Below are positions 1 to 10,879 of a stretch of DNA of 64,000 nt, piece after piece. Position numbers and translations under genes: made by a program. Position 1 is the stretch's first letter, and every line of letters starts with the position of its first letter. The notes below the pieces were generated by a model that saw only the letters and a program-made list of their open reading frames with translations, was not told the DNA's origin and searched no databases. Origin of the DNA: Rana temporaria (lineage: Eukaryota; Chordata; Amphibia; Anura; Ranidae); assembly GCF_905171775.1 (NCBI RefSeq), contig NC_053490.1, positions 9,677,584-9,741,583 on the forward strand, read 5' to 3'.

Positions 1-2314
1 GATTTCTGCCACCCCCTCCCAGTGCTCTCTGCCGCCACCCCCTCCCAGTGCTCTCTGCCACCCCCCCAGTGCTTTCTGCCACCCCCTTCCAGTGCTCTCT
101 GCCACCCCCTCCCAGTGCTCTCTGCCACCCCCCCCCCAGTGATTTCTGCCACCCCCTCCCAGTGCTCTCTGCCACCCCCTCCCAGTGCTCTCTGCCACCC
201 CCCCCCCCAGTGATTTCTGCCACCCCCTCCCAGTGCTCTCTGCCACCCCCTCCCAGTGCTCTCTGCCACCCCCTCCCAGTGCTCTCTGCCACCCCCTCCC
301 AGTGCTCTCTGCCACCCCCCCAGTGATTTCTGCCACCCCCTCCCAGTGCTCTCTGCCACCCCCTCCCAGTGCTCTCTGCCGCCACCCCCCCCAGTGATTT
401 CTGCCACCCCCTCCCAGTGCTCTCAGCCACCCCCTCCCAGTGCTCTCTGCCACCCCCCCCCCAGTGATTTCTGCCACCCCCTCCCAGTGCTCTCTGCCAC
501 CCCCTCCCAGTGCTCTCTGCCGCCACCCCCTCCCAGTGCTCTCTGCCACCCCCCCAGTGCTTTCTGCCACCCCCTTCCAGTGCTCTCTGCCACCCCCTCC
601 CAGTGCTCTCTGCCACCCCCCCCCAGTGATTTCTGCCACCCCCTCCCAGTGCTCTCTGCCACCCCCTCCCAGTGCTCTGTGCCACCCCCCCCCCCCAGTG
701 ATTTCTGCCACCCCCTCCCAGTGCTCTCTGCCACCCCCTCCCAGTGCTCTCTGCCACCCCCTCCCAGTGCTCTCTGCCACCCCCCCAGTGCTTTCTGCCA
801 CCCCCTCCCAGTGCTCTCTGCCAACCCCCCCCCAGTGCTTTCTGCCACCCCCTCCCAGTGCTCTCTGCCACCCACCCCCCAGTGCTTTCTGCCACCCCCT
901 CCCAGTGCTCTCTGCCACCCCCTCCCCCAGTGCTCTCTGCCACCCCCTCCCCCAGTGCTTTCTGCCACCCCCTCCCCCAGTGCTTTCTGCCACCCCCTCC
1001 CAGTGCTTTCTGCCACCCCCCCAGGGCTCTCCACCATCCCCCAGCGCTCTCAACCTCCCCCAGAGCTCTCTGCCACCCCCCAGTGCTCTCCACCACCCCC
1101 CAGTGCTCTAAAACTCCCCCAGAGCTCTCTGCCACCCCCCAGTGCTCTCTGCCACCCCCCCATGCTCTCTGCCACCCCTGTGCTCTCTGCCACCCCCGGT
1201 GTTCTCTGCCACCCCCCCCAGTGCCCTCTGCCACCCCCCCAGTGCTCTCTGCCACCCCCAGTGCTCTCTGCCACCCCCCAAGTGCTCTCTGCCACCCCCA
1301 AGTGCTCTCTGCCCCCCCCCCCCCAGTGCTCTCCGCCACCTCCCAGTGCTCTCCGCCACCTCCCAGTACTCTCTGCCACCCTCCAGTGCTCTCTGCCACT
1401 CTCCAGTGCTCTCAACCTCCCCCCAGTGCTCTCTGCCACCCCCCAGTGCTCTCTGCCACCCCCCCAGTGCCCTCTGCCACCCCCCAAGTGCTCTCTGCCA
1501 CCCCCCCAGTGCTCTCCGCCACCTCCCAGTGCTCTCCGCCACCTCCCAGTACTCTCTGCCACCCTCCAGTGCTCTCTGCCACCCTCCAGTGCTCTCAACC
1601 TCCCCCCAGTGCTCTCTGCCACCCCCCAGTGCCCTCTGCCACCCCCCAGTGCCCTCTGCCACCCCCTCCAGTGCTCTCTGCCACCCCCTCCAGTGCTCTC
1701 TGCCACGCCCCCAGTGCTCTCCGCCACCTCCCAGTGCTCTCCGCCACCTCCCAGTACTCTGCCACCCCCCAGTGCTCTTTACCACCCCCCAGTGCTCTCA
1801 ACCTCCCCTCAGGGTTCTTTGTCACCCCCCAGTGCTCTCCACCTCCCTCCATGCTCTCTGCCACCCCTCAGTGCTCTCAACCTCCAACCAGGGCTCTCCT
1901 CCACCCCCGCAGTGCTCACCTCCACCCCCGCAGTGCTCTCCTCCACCCCTACAGTGCTCTCTGCCAATCCCCGCAGTGCTCTCTGCCACCCCCAGGGCTC
2001 TCTGCCACCACCCCAGTGCTCTCTGCCACCCCCCAGTGCTCTCAACCTTCCCGCCAGTGCTCTCCACCTCCCCCAGTGCTCTCTGCCACGCCACCCCCCC
2101 AGTGCTCTCAACCTTCCCCCCAGTGCTCTCTGCCACCCCCCCCCAGTGCTCTCTGCCACCCCCCAGTGCTCTCTGCCACCCCCCAGGGCTCTCTGCCACC
2201 CCCCAGTGCTCTCCACCTCTCCCCATGGTCTCTGCCACCCCCCAGTGCTCTCCACCACCCTCCCTGTGCTCTCCACCTCCCTGCATGCTCTCCACCTCCC
2301 CCATGTTCTCTGCC
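1..2314. repeat. C-rich minisatellite, about 20-bp unit
   Basis: More than 100 imperfect head-to-tail units built on CAGTGCTCTCTGCCACCCC, with runs of 3 to 10 C varying between units. Subvariants (GTGATTTCTGCC, GTGCTCTCAACCTCC, GTGCTCTCCGCCACC) are clustered, as expected from local unequal exchange. The array continues past the left edge of the window. Long ORFs on both strands, up to 726 codons, are by-products of a unit that seldom contains stops. No gene is called. Confidence 0.95.
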
Positions 2315-2390
2315 GGAGGTGTCGGTTAGCATGTCATGGGCTGCTTAATCCAAAATGCCCGGGCCTATTTTTTGTCCCAGTCCGGGCCTG
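1..2390. mobile_element. hAT-like nonautonomous element, right part only
   Basis: The last 55 or so bases (about 2336-2390) match the right end of the element at 9828-10877, both ending CCAGTCCGGGCCTG. Tc1-like sequence resumes directly after it with CACCCTTC (2391-2398), the presumed right copy of an 8-bp target duplication. The left end lies outside the window, so the duplication cannot be confirmed here. Almost all of the body is the tandem array described separately. hAT assignment is by analogy with the related complete copies at 9828-10877 and 11592-12085. Confidence 0.6.
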
Positions 2391-2986
2391 CACCCTTCAC
2401 ATTTTTGTAAATATTTTCTTCTATCTTTTCATGTGACAACACTGAATAAATTACACTTTGTATCTACAATGTTGTGTAGTGAGTGTACAGCTTGTATAAC
2501 GGTGTAAATTTGCTGTCCCCTCAAAATAACTCAACTCACAGCCATTAATGTCTAAACCGCTGGCAACAAAAGTGAGTACACCCCTAAGTGAAAATTTCCA
2601 AATTGGACCCAATTAGCCATTTTCCCTCCCCAATGTCATGTGACTCGTTAGTGTTACAAGTGTCTCAGGTGTGAATGGGGAGCAGGTGTGATAAATTTGG
2701 TGTTATCGCTCTCACTCCCTCATACTGGTCACTGGAAGGACAACATGGCCCCTCATGGCAAAGATCTCTCTGAGGATCTGATATAAAGAATTGTGTCTCT
2801 ACATAAAGATGGCCGAGGATATAAGAAGATCGCCAAGACCCTGAAACTGATCTGCAGCTCGGTGGCCAAGACCATCCAGCGGTATAACAGGACGGATTCC
2901 CCTCCCCCGCCTCACCATGGTCCACCAAAGAAGTTGAGGTCACGTGCTCAGCGTCATATCCAGAGGTCGTCTTTGGGAAATAGACG
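2391..2986 (+). mobile_element. Tc1/mariner-like element, 5' portion
   Basis: This is the leader and N-terminal transposase region of a Tc1-like element, with the recognisable stretches CATGTGACAACACTGA and AAAAGTGAGTACACCCC typical of this frog/fish Tc1 lineage. It is entered from the left through an inserted hAT-like element and ends abruptly near 2986, where a CCGACGG-rich repeat starts. The catalytic part of the transposase is absent. Confidence 0.75.
2745..2986 (+). pseudogene. Tc1-like transposase N-terminal remnant
   Basis: An ATG at 2745 opens MAPHGKDLSEDL and is stopped by TAA at 2784-2786. The same frame then continues with SLHKDGRGYKKIAKTL and SSVAKTIQRY, the helix-turn-helix DNA-binding region of Tc1 transposases. 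The frame runs to about 3005, but similarity ends near 2986, so only about 70 residues of a protein usually near 340 residues remain. With the early stop and without the DDE domain it cannot encode an active enzyme. Confidence 0.75.
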
Positions 2987-3272
2987 GAAATTCCGACGGA
3001 CTTAGAAAGAGAACATGTTCTCTTTTTTTTCCGACGGAAACATTTTTCTAGCGGAAATTCCGTTCTTCTGTATAGAATTCCGACGGAGAAAAAAAAACAC
3101 GCATGCTCGGAATGCTCAGAAAAACCCGTCGGAGTTTATTCCAACGGAAAAAACGGTCGCGCGTACGTGGCATTTCTAAATCCGTCGGAATTTCCGACGG
3201 AAAAAGTCCGATGGGGCATACACACGGTCGGAGTATCCGATGAAAAAATTCCGTCGGACATTAGAAGATTTA
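2987..3272. mobile_element. hairpin-rich CCGACGGA MITE fragment
   Basis: CCGACGGA and its complement TCCGTCGG recur through the stretch in both orientations. GGGGCATACACACGG near 3214 resembles the ends of the foldback elements at 52.0-53.6 kb (CGTACACACGG). Clean terminal repeats and a target duplication were not found, so this is probably a truncated copy. Confidence 0.5.
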
Positions 3273-3306
3273 TGAAGGAATCAGTAGAGGAACTGGGCAG
3301 ACCTGA

Positions 3307-4526
3307 GGCCGGATTTATATACATTGGCGTATCTGTCCGGCCCGCGTAACGTATCTCCGATACGTTACGCCGCTCTAACTTTGGGCGCGAGTTCTTTATA
3401 CACAAAGAACTTGCGCCCTTAGTTAGAGCGGCGTAACGTATGTGTTGCGGCGTAAGGCCGCGTAATTCAAATGGGGATGTAGGGGGCGTGTTTTATTTAA
3501 ATTTCCCTTGCCCCCGCGTTTTTTTACGTTTTACTTGAACGGCGCCGTCCGTAAAATCTCCCAGTGTGCATTGCTCTAAATGACGTCGCAAGGACGTCAT
3601 TGCTTTCGTCGTGAACATTAAATTACGTCCATCCGTATTCCCGTACGACTTACGCAAACGACGTAAAAATTTGGCGCGGGAACGACGGCCATACTTAAAG
3701 CGGTAGTTCACCCACAATCCCATGATGTTACCATCGAGACAGGCATTGTAGCGCGAGCTACAGTATGCCTGTCCCGATTTTTTTAACCCCGTACTCACCT
3801 CGTAGTCGTCCATCGTAGATTCCGGCTCCCGCGGGGAATGGGCGTGCCTATGGAGAGGGAGGATGATTGACGGCCGGCCCTGGCACGTCACTCTCCCCGA
3901 AGACAGCCGGAGTAGGTCTCGGCTCTTCACGGCGCGTGCGCACAGGCTATGCGCACGCGTCGTGAAGACCAAGCCTATTTCGGCTATTTCCGGAGAAGCG
4001 TGACGCGCCAGAGCCGGCCGTCAATCATCCTCCGTCTCCAGAGGCACGCCCATTCCCCGGTATCTTCGATGGACGACTACAAGGTGAGTATGGGGGGAAA
4101 AAATTCGGGACAGGCATACTGTAGCTCGCGCTACAGTGCCTGATTTAAAGGTAAAAGAAAAAAATTTTTTTTTTTTTACTGTCGATAGGGTGAACCCCCG
4201 CTTTAACATTAGCTACCCCTCATATAGAAGGGGTAACTATACGCCGGAAAAAGCCGAACGCAAACGACGTAAAAAAAAAAAAAGCGCCGGGCGGTCGTTC
4301 GTTTCTGAATCGCGTAACTCCTCATTTGCATATTCGTCGCGTAATAATACGGAAGCGCCACCTAGCGGCCAGCCTGGAATTGCAGCCTAAGATCCGACGG
4401 TGTAAGACACTTACACCTGTCGGATCTTAGGGATATCTATGCGTAACCTGATTCTATGAATCAGGCGCATAGATGCGACCGTCGGAACTCGGAGATACGC
4501 CGGCGTATCTCTTTCTGAATCCGGCC
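3307..4526. mobile_element. Family B MITE (GGCCRGATTCA ends), 5-bp TSD CCTGA, interrupted
   Basis: It starts GGCCGGATT and ends AATCCGGCC, and is flanked by CCTGA at 3302-3306 and 4527-4531. Inside are the GATACGCCG/CGGCGTATC hairpin arms and the conserved core GCGGGAACGACGGCCATACTT shared by all family B copies in the window. The core is split by a TTAA element (3699-4202); removing that insert and one TTAA restores the continuous core seen at 36140-36210. Confidence 0.8.
3699..4202. mobile_element. Palindromic TTAA-target element nested in family B MITE
   Basis: TTAA occurs at 3695-3698 and 4203-4206. Ends are AGCGGTAGTTCACCC and GGGTGAACCCCCGCT, imperfect inverted repeats. The interior is one large imperfect palindrome: the GTAGCGCGAGCTACAG block near 3748 recurs inverted near 4120, GACGGCCGGCC near 3869 recurs inverted near 4013, and the centre is at about 3950. 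A TTAA duplication fits the piggyBac or Kolobok superfamilies; no transposase is present. Confidence 0.8.
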
Positions 4527-4531
4527 CCTGA

Positions 4532-5085
4532 TTTATAAATAGACACATAACGCCGGATATTATCGCCGGTAACCTCCTTGTATAATCTGATACTCTTGAC
4601 ATCTACGGCAATATCAACGCCTTCCCTCCGACTCCTCTTGCCCCTCCGGTGATGTCACCAGTCATTTAGGGGAGGTCAGGTGGGTTTTGTTTGTGTCCTT
4701 CATTGCGTCGCTGCCTGCTAAATGCACAGCAGCGGGGCCCCTGCAGCATGAAAGGCAAGCGATGAAACGGAGTCAATTTCCCTGTGAAGGGTTTAAATTA
4801 AAATTTCTCCAGTCAAACCTCATTACCGACGGAGAGAAATGATGAAACGAACCTCCATTTTCCCCAACCATTCAGAGATTTCAAGGTAAAGGTCTCATCA
4901 CTCTCCACCGGCGTCTATAAGCGACCAATGAGTTCGGGGACATTGCGGTTCAAGGAAGTGAAGCAGAGGAGGAATGTTGATTAATATGTAAAAAAATAGT
5001 AAAATAATAAATAGCGGGAGAGGAGTTGATATCAATTTCAGGAAATTTAAAATAATCTCCACTACATAAGTACAGGTCTATACAG
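4532..5085. other. No gene recognised
   Basis: Mixed-composition sequence without tandem structure, known element ends or convincing ORF. It may be old unique sequence or a diverged repeat. Confidence 0.5.
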
Positions 5086-6048
5086 TACACACTATATTGC
5101 CAAAAGTATTGGGACGCCTGCCTTTACACGCACATGAACTTTAATGGCATCCCAGTCTTAGGCCCAGATTCTCAAAGGCGTTACGACGGCGCAACACCAT
5201 TTGCGCCGTCGTAAGTCCTAATCTGGCCCCGGGTATCTATGCGACTGATTCTTAGAATCAGTTACGCATAGATACCCATTAGATCTGACAGGCGTAAGGC
5301 TCTTATGCTGTCAGATCTTAAATGCAATTTTGTTTCCCGCCGCTAGGTGTCGCCGACGTCGTTTTCCCCGTCGCTTATGTAAATTAGCAAATTACGACGA
5401 TTCCCGAACGTACGCGCGCTCGACGCAGAGAATTTACGTTGTTTCCGTAGCCTTTCCGACGCGTAAAGTTGCCCCTGGGTCTATGAGGCGCAGCCAATGT
5501 TAAGTATGGCCGTCGTTCCCGCGTCAAAATTTTAAAAATCGACGTCGTTTGCGTAAGACGTCCGTGAATGGCGATGGACGCCATTTACGTTAACGTCTAA
5601 GCAAATAACGTCGGTGCGACGTCATTTAGCGCAATGCACGTCGGGTAATTTACCCGACGGAGCATGCGCAGTACGCTCGGCGCGGGAACGCGCCTAATTT
5701 AAATGGTGCCCGCCCCATTTGAATTGGGCGGGCTTGCGCCGAGCGCATTTACGATACACCGCCACAAGTTTACAGGTAAGTGTTCTGAGAATCAGGCACT
5801 AACGCTGTAAACCTGCGGCGGTGTAACGTAAATCACATACGTTACGCTGCCCAGGAGCAACGTAATTGTATGAGAATCCGGGCCTTAGTCCGTAGGGTTC
5901 AGTATTGAGTTGGCTCCGCCCTTTTCAGATATAACAGCTTCAACTCTTCTGGGAAGGCCGTCCACAAGGTTTAGGAGTGTGTCTATGGGAAGGTTTGACC
6001 GTTCTTCCAGAAGCGCATTGATGAGGTCAGGCACTGATGTTGGACGAG
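5086..6048 (-). mobile_element. Tc1-like element end, split by a Harbinger MITE
   Basis: The terminal sequence ACTATATTGCCAAAAGTATT begins near 5088, and the same 200-bp leader occurs at 32735-33012 and 60063-60262. It is interrupted after CCCAGTCTTA (5160) and resumes with GTCCGTAGGG (5888). The minus strand would encode the C-terminal end of the transposase (the translation includes VPDLINALLEERSNL). Similarity is lost near 6048, so the copy is truncated. Confidence 0.8.
5161..5884. mobile_element. Family A MITE, PIF/Harbinger-like, 3-bp TSD TTA
   Basis: Ends are GGCCCAGATTCT and AGAATCCGGGCC, flanked by TTA at 5158-5160 and 5885-5887. The uninterrupted Tc1 copies at 32.8 kb and 60.1 kb carry the empty site CAGTCTTAGTCCG, which proves a duplication of exactly 3 bp. 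Three-base TTA targets and GGCC-type ends are characteristic of PIF/Harbinger. It contains long inverted arms and no ORF of note. Confidence 0.9.
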
Positions 6049-6814
6049 AAACATCAGTTTTTACCTTGTTATTTTTTTCTTTTACAATTTTTTTACACAT
6101 TATTTAGGACTCCCGTTGGAGTAAGGTGACCAGATTTTTAAAATTAAATCCGAGGATATATTTTTTTTTTTTACTAGTAATGGCGGCAATCAGCGACTCT
6201 CTGCCCGTTGCCGCCACGGCAGCCCGCCTCACAGCCTGTCAAGTCTTACTCTCCGGGACCCCCGGCTACTACTGGGTGGGGAGTGGAGGAAGATCACTCC
6301 GCCAGGCAGGAAGGTGGCTGGCTGGGACTTGAGCCGAGGCAGAAGAACATGCGAGTGGAGCTGAATGGGCATGCGCCGAAACTGAAAAAAATATTCCCTC
6401 CGCTCCGACCAGCACATGATCATCAGAAAGGGGCACAGATAATGGGACAAAAATACACCCCCCTAAGCTAGTAGGAGCGGCAGAGCTGGGGGGGGGGGGG
6501 GGGTTGTTTTTCAGATTTTTTTTCTGTTTTTCTAAATTGCCGCAGCCCCTGTTCAAATCCAATCCGGGGACAAAACCGGGGACAGACTTGGCCCGGGGAC
6601 AGCTTGTCTCCCAATGGCTCTCACAGATCTGATCTCCTGAGCAGAGAGTACAGGATGGGGAAAAGGGAGATGCGGGTGTTCAGGGTGCAGTGTGGATGCC
6701 GACACTTCCACTGGATGAGTGCCCTGTGTATAATACTGTAGTAATAATAATAAATCATTTTTTTTTGTATTTGAATACACTTTTTTGCTGAGGGTTTAGG
6801 TAAAAAGGGCAAAT
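6049..6814. other. Unclassified dispersed repeat-like sequence
   Basis: It contains a fragment similar to the core of the TTAA family (TACTAGTAATGGCGGC near 6173), a run of about 18 G near 6490, and repeated CCGGGGACA motifs at 6575-6600. No ORF with a recognisable product and no clean ends were found. Confidence 0.4.
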
Positions 6815-7218
6815 TTAACCACTTCCTGCCCGGTCAATAGCAGATTGATGTCCGGGAAGTGGTTCTGTTATCCTGACTGGACGTCATATGACGTCCAGTC
6901 AGGATAACAGCCGGCACGTGCCGCTACACCGATCTCGGTAAAGAGGCTCTTTACCACCTGATCAGCCGTGTCCAATCACGGCTGATCACGATGTAAACAG
7001 GAAGAGCTGTTGATTGGCTTTTCCTCACTCGCGTGTGACAGACGCAAGTAGATGAGAGCCGATCGGCGGCCCTCCTGACAGGGGGGATTTGCGCTGACTG
7101 TTTATCAGCGCAGTCACCCTCGGATGCCCACACTGGACCACCAGGGAAGCACCTAACATGTGGATGGCCAGGTAAGTCCCCCATGGCCATCCACATGTAC
7201 AAATGTATGCATAACATA

Positions 7219-7845
7219 CAGGGCCGCCATCAGGGGGGTAAAGGCAGTACACCTGTAAGGGGCCCGAATGGCAACTCCCCTTTTTTATTTATTTTTTATA
7301 AAAAAATATATATTTTTTTTAATATATTTTTATTTTATTTTTTATTAATGGGCCATTTTTTTTTTTTTTAGGGGTACGGGGGTCCCCAGGGGCCCGGAGA
7401 TCCCCAGGGCCCCCGGATGACGACCCCCCTTTTTTTATAAAAAAAATATAACATTTTTATATATTTTTTTATTTATTTTATATATATATATAATATTTAA
7501 TATTATTATTATTATTATTAAAGGGCCCAGAGGTCCCCAGGGCCCAGGATGGCAACCCCCCTTTTTTGTAATTTCTTTTTATAAAAAAAATAATAAATAA
7601 TAATTTGTATAAATATATATATATATATATATATTATGAAAGGGCCCAGAGGTCCCAGGGCCCCGGATGGCTACCCCCCTTTTTTTATATATATTTTTCT
7701 TTATTTCTTCATTTTTTTTGTAAAGAATGCCCCCCGCCGCTTCTCAATTTGCGGCAGCACCTCCCCCCCCCCCCCGGTTCTCTGCTCCAGGGGGCCCAAG
7801 CCTGAAGCTGTGTAAGGGGCCCCATAATTCCTGATGGCTGCCCTG
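7219..7845. mobile_element. hAT-like nonautonomous element, 8-bp TSD
   Basis: Ends are CAGGGCCGCCATCAGG and CCTGATGGCTGCCCTG, a near-perfect 16-bp inverted repeat. Flanks are ATAACATA (7211-7218) and ATAACACA (7846-7853), an 8-bp duplication with one mismatch. The interior consists of about four degenerate copies of a GC-rich block (GGGCCCAGAGGTCCC...GGATGGC) alternating with AT-rich spacers, including ATT and AT microsatellites. No coding capacity. Confidence 0.85.
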
Positions 7846-7918
7846 ATAACACATGCCAATCAGTGTCCAAAAATGGACACTGACTGCCACCATCATGGCA
7901 CAAACAAAATTTGTGATA

Positions 7919-8116
7919 CCCAGCAATGCCACCCACCAGTGTCATCAGTGCCACCTATTAGTGCCCATCAGTGCCCACCTATTAGTGCCACCCATAAGTA
8001 CCCATTAGTGCCCCCCATAAGTACCCATCAGTGCCATCTATCAGTGCCGCCTATCAGTGCCCATCAGTGCCACCTCATCAGTGCCCATCAGTGCCGCCTT
8101 ATCAGTGCCCATCATT
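7919..8116. repeat. Minisatellite of CCCATCAGTGCC-type units
   Basis: Irregular tandem units of about 18 to 20 bp built on GTGCCCATCAGTGCCACC. They lie in the right half of a TTAA-family element, at the place where the copy at 33292-34450 carries the same array in the opposite orientation. Confidence 0.85.
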
Positions 8117-8411
8117 AAAGAAGAAAAGGTACTTATTTACAAAAAAAATAACAGAAACAGAAGAAAAACGTTTTTTTCTAAATTTTCGCTCTTTTTTTTG
8201 GTGCGTAAAAAAAAAAAATCGCAGAGGTGATCAAATACCTTCAAAAGAAATCTCTATTTGTGGGAACAAAATGATAAAAAATGTGTTTGTGTACAATGTA
8301 GTATGACCGCGCAATTGCCATTCAAATTGCGACAGCGCTGAAAGCTGAAAGCTGAAAATTGGCCTGGGCAGGAAGGTGTGTAAGTGCCCCCCCCGGTATT
8401 GAAGTGGTTAA

Positions 8412-8827
8412 GTACTGAGCCTTTTCTCACCTGGCTGTGGAACGAGTCAATAATATTTTGCCCTAGTTGGAAGATTCTGCAGAATGCACAGTGTATGTGG
8501 TATTATGGGATCCATGATAGTCAATTCGCATTCTTCACGAGATTTCAAAAGTCTTTACAAGAGAGATGAGAAAATCCACCCGGTCATTACCGGAGGATGA
8601 AAGATTTTACGAGGCGATGGAAGGATTAGAGGCCAGAGACCAAGATCGGGATGAATGACAGAGGATGATGAAGTCACTCGGTGAACTGTATATCATACTA
8701 AAGATTTATCTATGGTATCAGGGATGGACTGGTCTGCATGCCTAAGGAAGAAGGGGTGACTTCAAAATGTGTTGTATAATAAATCTGAAGAATGATTTAC
8801 ACTTTTCTGTGTAAATTTTGTATGAGC
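8412..8827. other. No gene recognised; apparently non-repetitive
   Basis: Ordinary composition without tandem repeats, element ends or coding signal. A candidate stretch of single-copy host DNA. Confidence 0.4.
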
Positions 8828-8830
8828 CCT

Positions 8831-9564
8831 GGCCCAGATTCAAAAAGCAATTGCGCCTGCGTAACCATAGTTACGCAGCGCAATTGCTTACTTCCCCCGG
8901 TGTAACGAGTTCTCCTGATTCAGAGAGCTTGTTACGCCGACTGCAGCCTAAGATATGCGTGGCATAAGGCTCTTATGCCGTCGTATCTTAGGCTGCATTC
9001 TTACGTTGGCCGCTAGGTGGCGTTCCCGTAGTGGTCAGCGTATAGTATGCAAATTGCATACTCACGCTGATTCACAACGTTACGCGAGCCCTGCGTACGC
9101 AGTTTACGTCGTTTGCGTACATCGGGTTTCGCGTAAGGCTGCACATGCTAAAAGCAGGGGCAGCCAATGCTAGGGATACCCGTCGTTCCCGCGTCGCGAG
9201 GTTTGAAATTTAGGTAGTTTGCGTAAGTGAATCGTGAATGGCGCTGGACGCCATTCACGTTCACTTTGAAGCAAATGACGTCCTTGCGACGTCATTTACC
9301 GCAATGCACATCGGGAAAGTTTCCCGACGGAGCATGCGCTCTACACTCGGCGCGGGAACGCGCCTAATTTAAATGATTCCCGCCCCCTACGGGATCATTT
9401 ACATTAGGCGCCCTTACGCAGGGCATTTTTGAGGAGCGCCCACGCAAATTACGTGGCTACTGCTTCATGAATGAAGCGTAGCGCAAATAATTTGCGTAGG
9501 CGCAGGGAAAAAAGGGTACACTGCGCCTCCGTAAGGAGCGCGCAGCTGTACCTGAATCTACCCC
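8831..9564. mobile_element. Family A MITE, 3-bp TSD CCT
   Basis: It begins GGCCCAGATTCA and ends TGAATCTACCCC, with CCT at 8828-8830 and 9565-9567. It shares the arms CAATTGCGCCTGCGTAAC and the central inverted block around GTGAATGGCGCTGGACGCC with copies at 36568 and 47929. Confidence 0.8.
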
Positions 9565-9635
9565 CCTGGTGATGAATTTTGGAGCTTGGAAATTTGGAGA
9601 TAAATTGAATTTCAGCCTACTCAATCTACAGTTAT

Positions 9636-9806
9636 CATCTGACTGTTGGCTCCCTGAATGAATGAATGAGCGTGAAATTGTCCAAAATGTCTTGGTATGT
9701 CTTAAAAGTTCCCTTCACTGCAACTAAGCGGCCAAGCCCAACCCCTAAAAAACAACCCCACACCATAATCCCCCCTCCACCAAATGATTCGGACCAGTGC
9801 ACAAAG
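9636..9806 (-). pseudogene. Tc1 transposase central fragment
   Basis: Minus-strand translation contains GGGGIMVWGCFLGVGLG, corresponding to the GxIMVWGCFS motif of Tc1 transposases around the second catalytic aspartate region, followed by a degraded VKGTFKTYQDILDNF. Fewer than 60 residues are preserved, and the strand polarity relative to the C-terminal fragment at 10880 is wrong. Not functional. Confidence 0.75.
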
Positions 9807-9827
9807 CAAGGCCCATAAAAACATGGA

Positions 9828-10877
9828 CAGGCCCGGACTGGCCAGAGGGCATAGCGGGGACATGCCCGGTGGGGCGCGTTGGCCCACGGCGGCCCGCGGG
9901 CCACATGTCACATCTCCCCCCAGTGTAACATGCAGGGGGTCCAGAACTGTTACGGGGGGGTGTCTGTGTAACACACTGTGGGGGGCTGTGTAATGTAATG
10001 GGGTCCAGAGGTGCAGGGTGCTGTGTAATGTAATGGGGTCCAGAGGTGCAGGGTGCTGTGTAATGTAATGGGGTCCAGAGGTGCAGGGTGATATGTAATG
10101 TAAAGGGGTCCAGAGGTGCAGGGTGCTGTGTAATGTAAATGGGTTCAGAGGTGCAGGGTGCTGTGTAATGTAAAGGGGCCCAGAGGTGCAGGGTGCTGTG
10201 TAATGTAAAGGGGCCCAGAGGTGCAGGGTGCTGTGTAATGTAAATGGGTTCAGAGGTGCAGGGTGCTGTGTAATGTAAATGGGTTCAGAGGTGCAGGGTG
10301 CTGTGTAATGTAAAGGGGCCCAGAGGTGCAGGGTGCTGTGTAATGTAAATGGGTTCAGAGGTGCAGGGTGCTGTGTAATGTAAATGGGTTCAGAGGTGCA
10401 GGGTGCTGTGTAATGTAAAGGGGCCCAGAGGTGCAGGGTGCTGTGTAATGTAAATGGGTTCAGAGGTGCAGGGTGCTGTGTAATGTAAAGGGGTTCAGAG
10501 GTGCAGGGTGCTGTGTAATGTAAATGGGTTCAGAGGTGCAGGGTGCTGTGTAATGTAAAGGGGCCCAGAGGTGCAGGGTGCTGTGTAATGTAAATGGGTT
10601 CAGAGGTGCAGGGTGCTGTGTAATGTAAATGGGTTCAGAGGTGCAGGGTGCTGTGTAATGTAAAGGGGCCCAGAGGTGCAGGGTGCTGTGTAATGTAAAG
10701 GGGCCCAGAGGTGCAGGGTTCTGTGTAATGTAAAGGGGTCCAGAGGTACAAGGTGCTGGAACCCCACACCCCATCATTAACCGCCACGAAGCGCCGCCGC
10801 AGTGCCCCCTCTCCCCCCCCCCCCCGGCTGCTCAGTCTTAAATACCCAGGCCTATTTTTTGTCCCAGTCCGGGCCTG
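9828..10877. mobile_element. hAT-like element carrying a 35-bp minisatellite
   Basis: Ends are CAGGCCCGGACTGG and CCAGTCCGGGCCTG, a perfect 14-bp inverted repeat. Flanks are AACATGGA (9820-9827) and GACATGGA (10878-10885), an 8-bp duplication with one mismatch, inside a Tc1 element whose uninterrupted sequence reads AAGACATGGAT. The interior is mostly the tandem array at 9986-10755. No ORF. Confidence 0.85.
9986..10755. repeat. Minisatellite, 35-bp unit, about 22 copies
   Basis: Unit of exactly 35 bp: CTGTGTAATGTAAATGGG...TTCAGAGGTGCAGGGTG. Two main variants (AATGGGTTCAG and AAGGGGCCCAG) are interspersed rather than blocked. Minus-strand ORFs are artefacts of the array. Confidence 0.95.
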
Positions 10878-10879
10878 GA

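Larger units (their letters stand above)
6819..8407. mobile_element. TTAA-family element (CCACTT ends), interrupted by hAT-like insert
   Basis: TTAA at 6815-6818 is followed by CCACTTCCTGCCCGG, and the right end GGTATTGAAGTGG is followed by TTAA at 8408-8411. The same ends and TTAA duplications recur six more times in the window. The body holds inverted segments (TGACGTCCAGTCAGGATAAC with its complement near 6862-6910) and the family block GATCAAATACCTTCAAAAG. Nonautonomous; no transposase ORF. Confidence 0.8.

Noticed and set aside
256..2436. 726-codon frame rich in Pro, Cys, Ser and Leu
   Set aside because: It lies in a C-rich 20-bp minisatellite with variable C runs; several frames on both strands are equally long, and no start context, domain or splice signal supports it.
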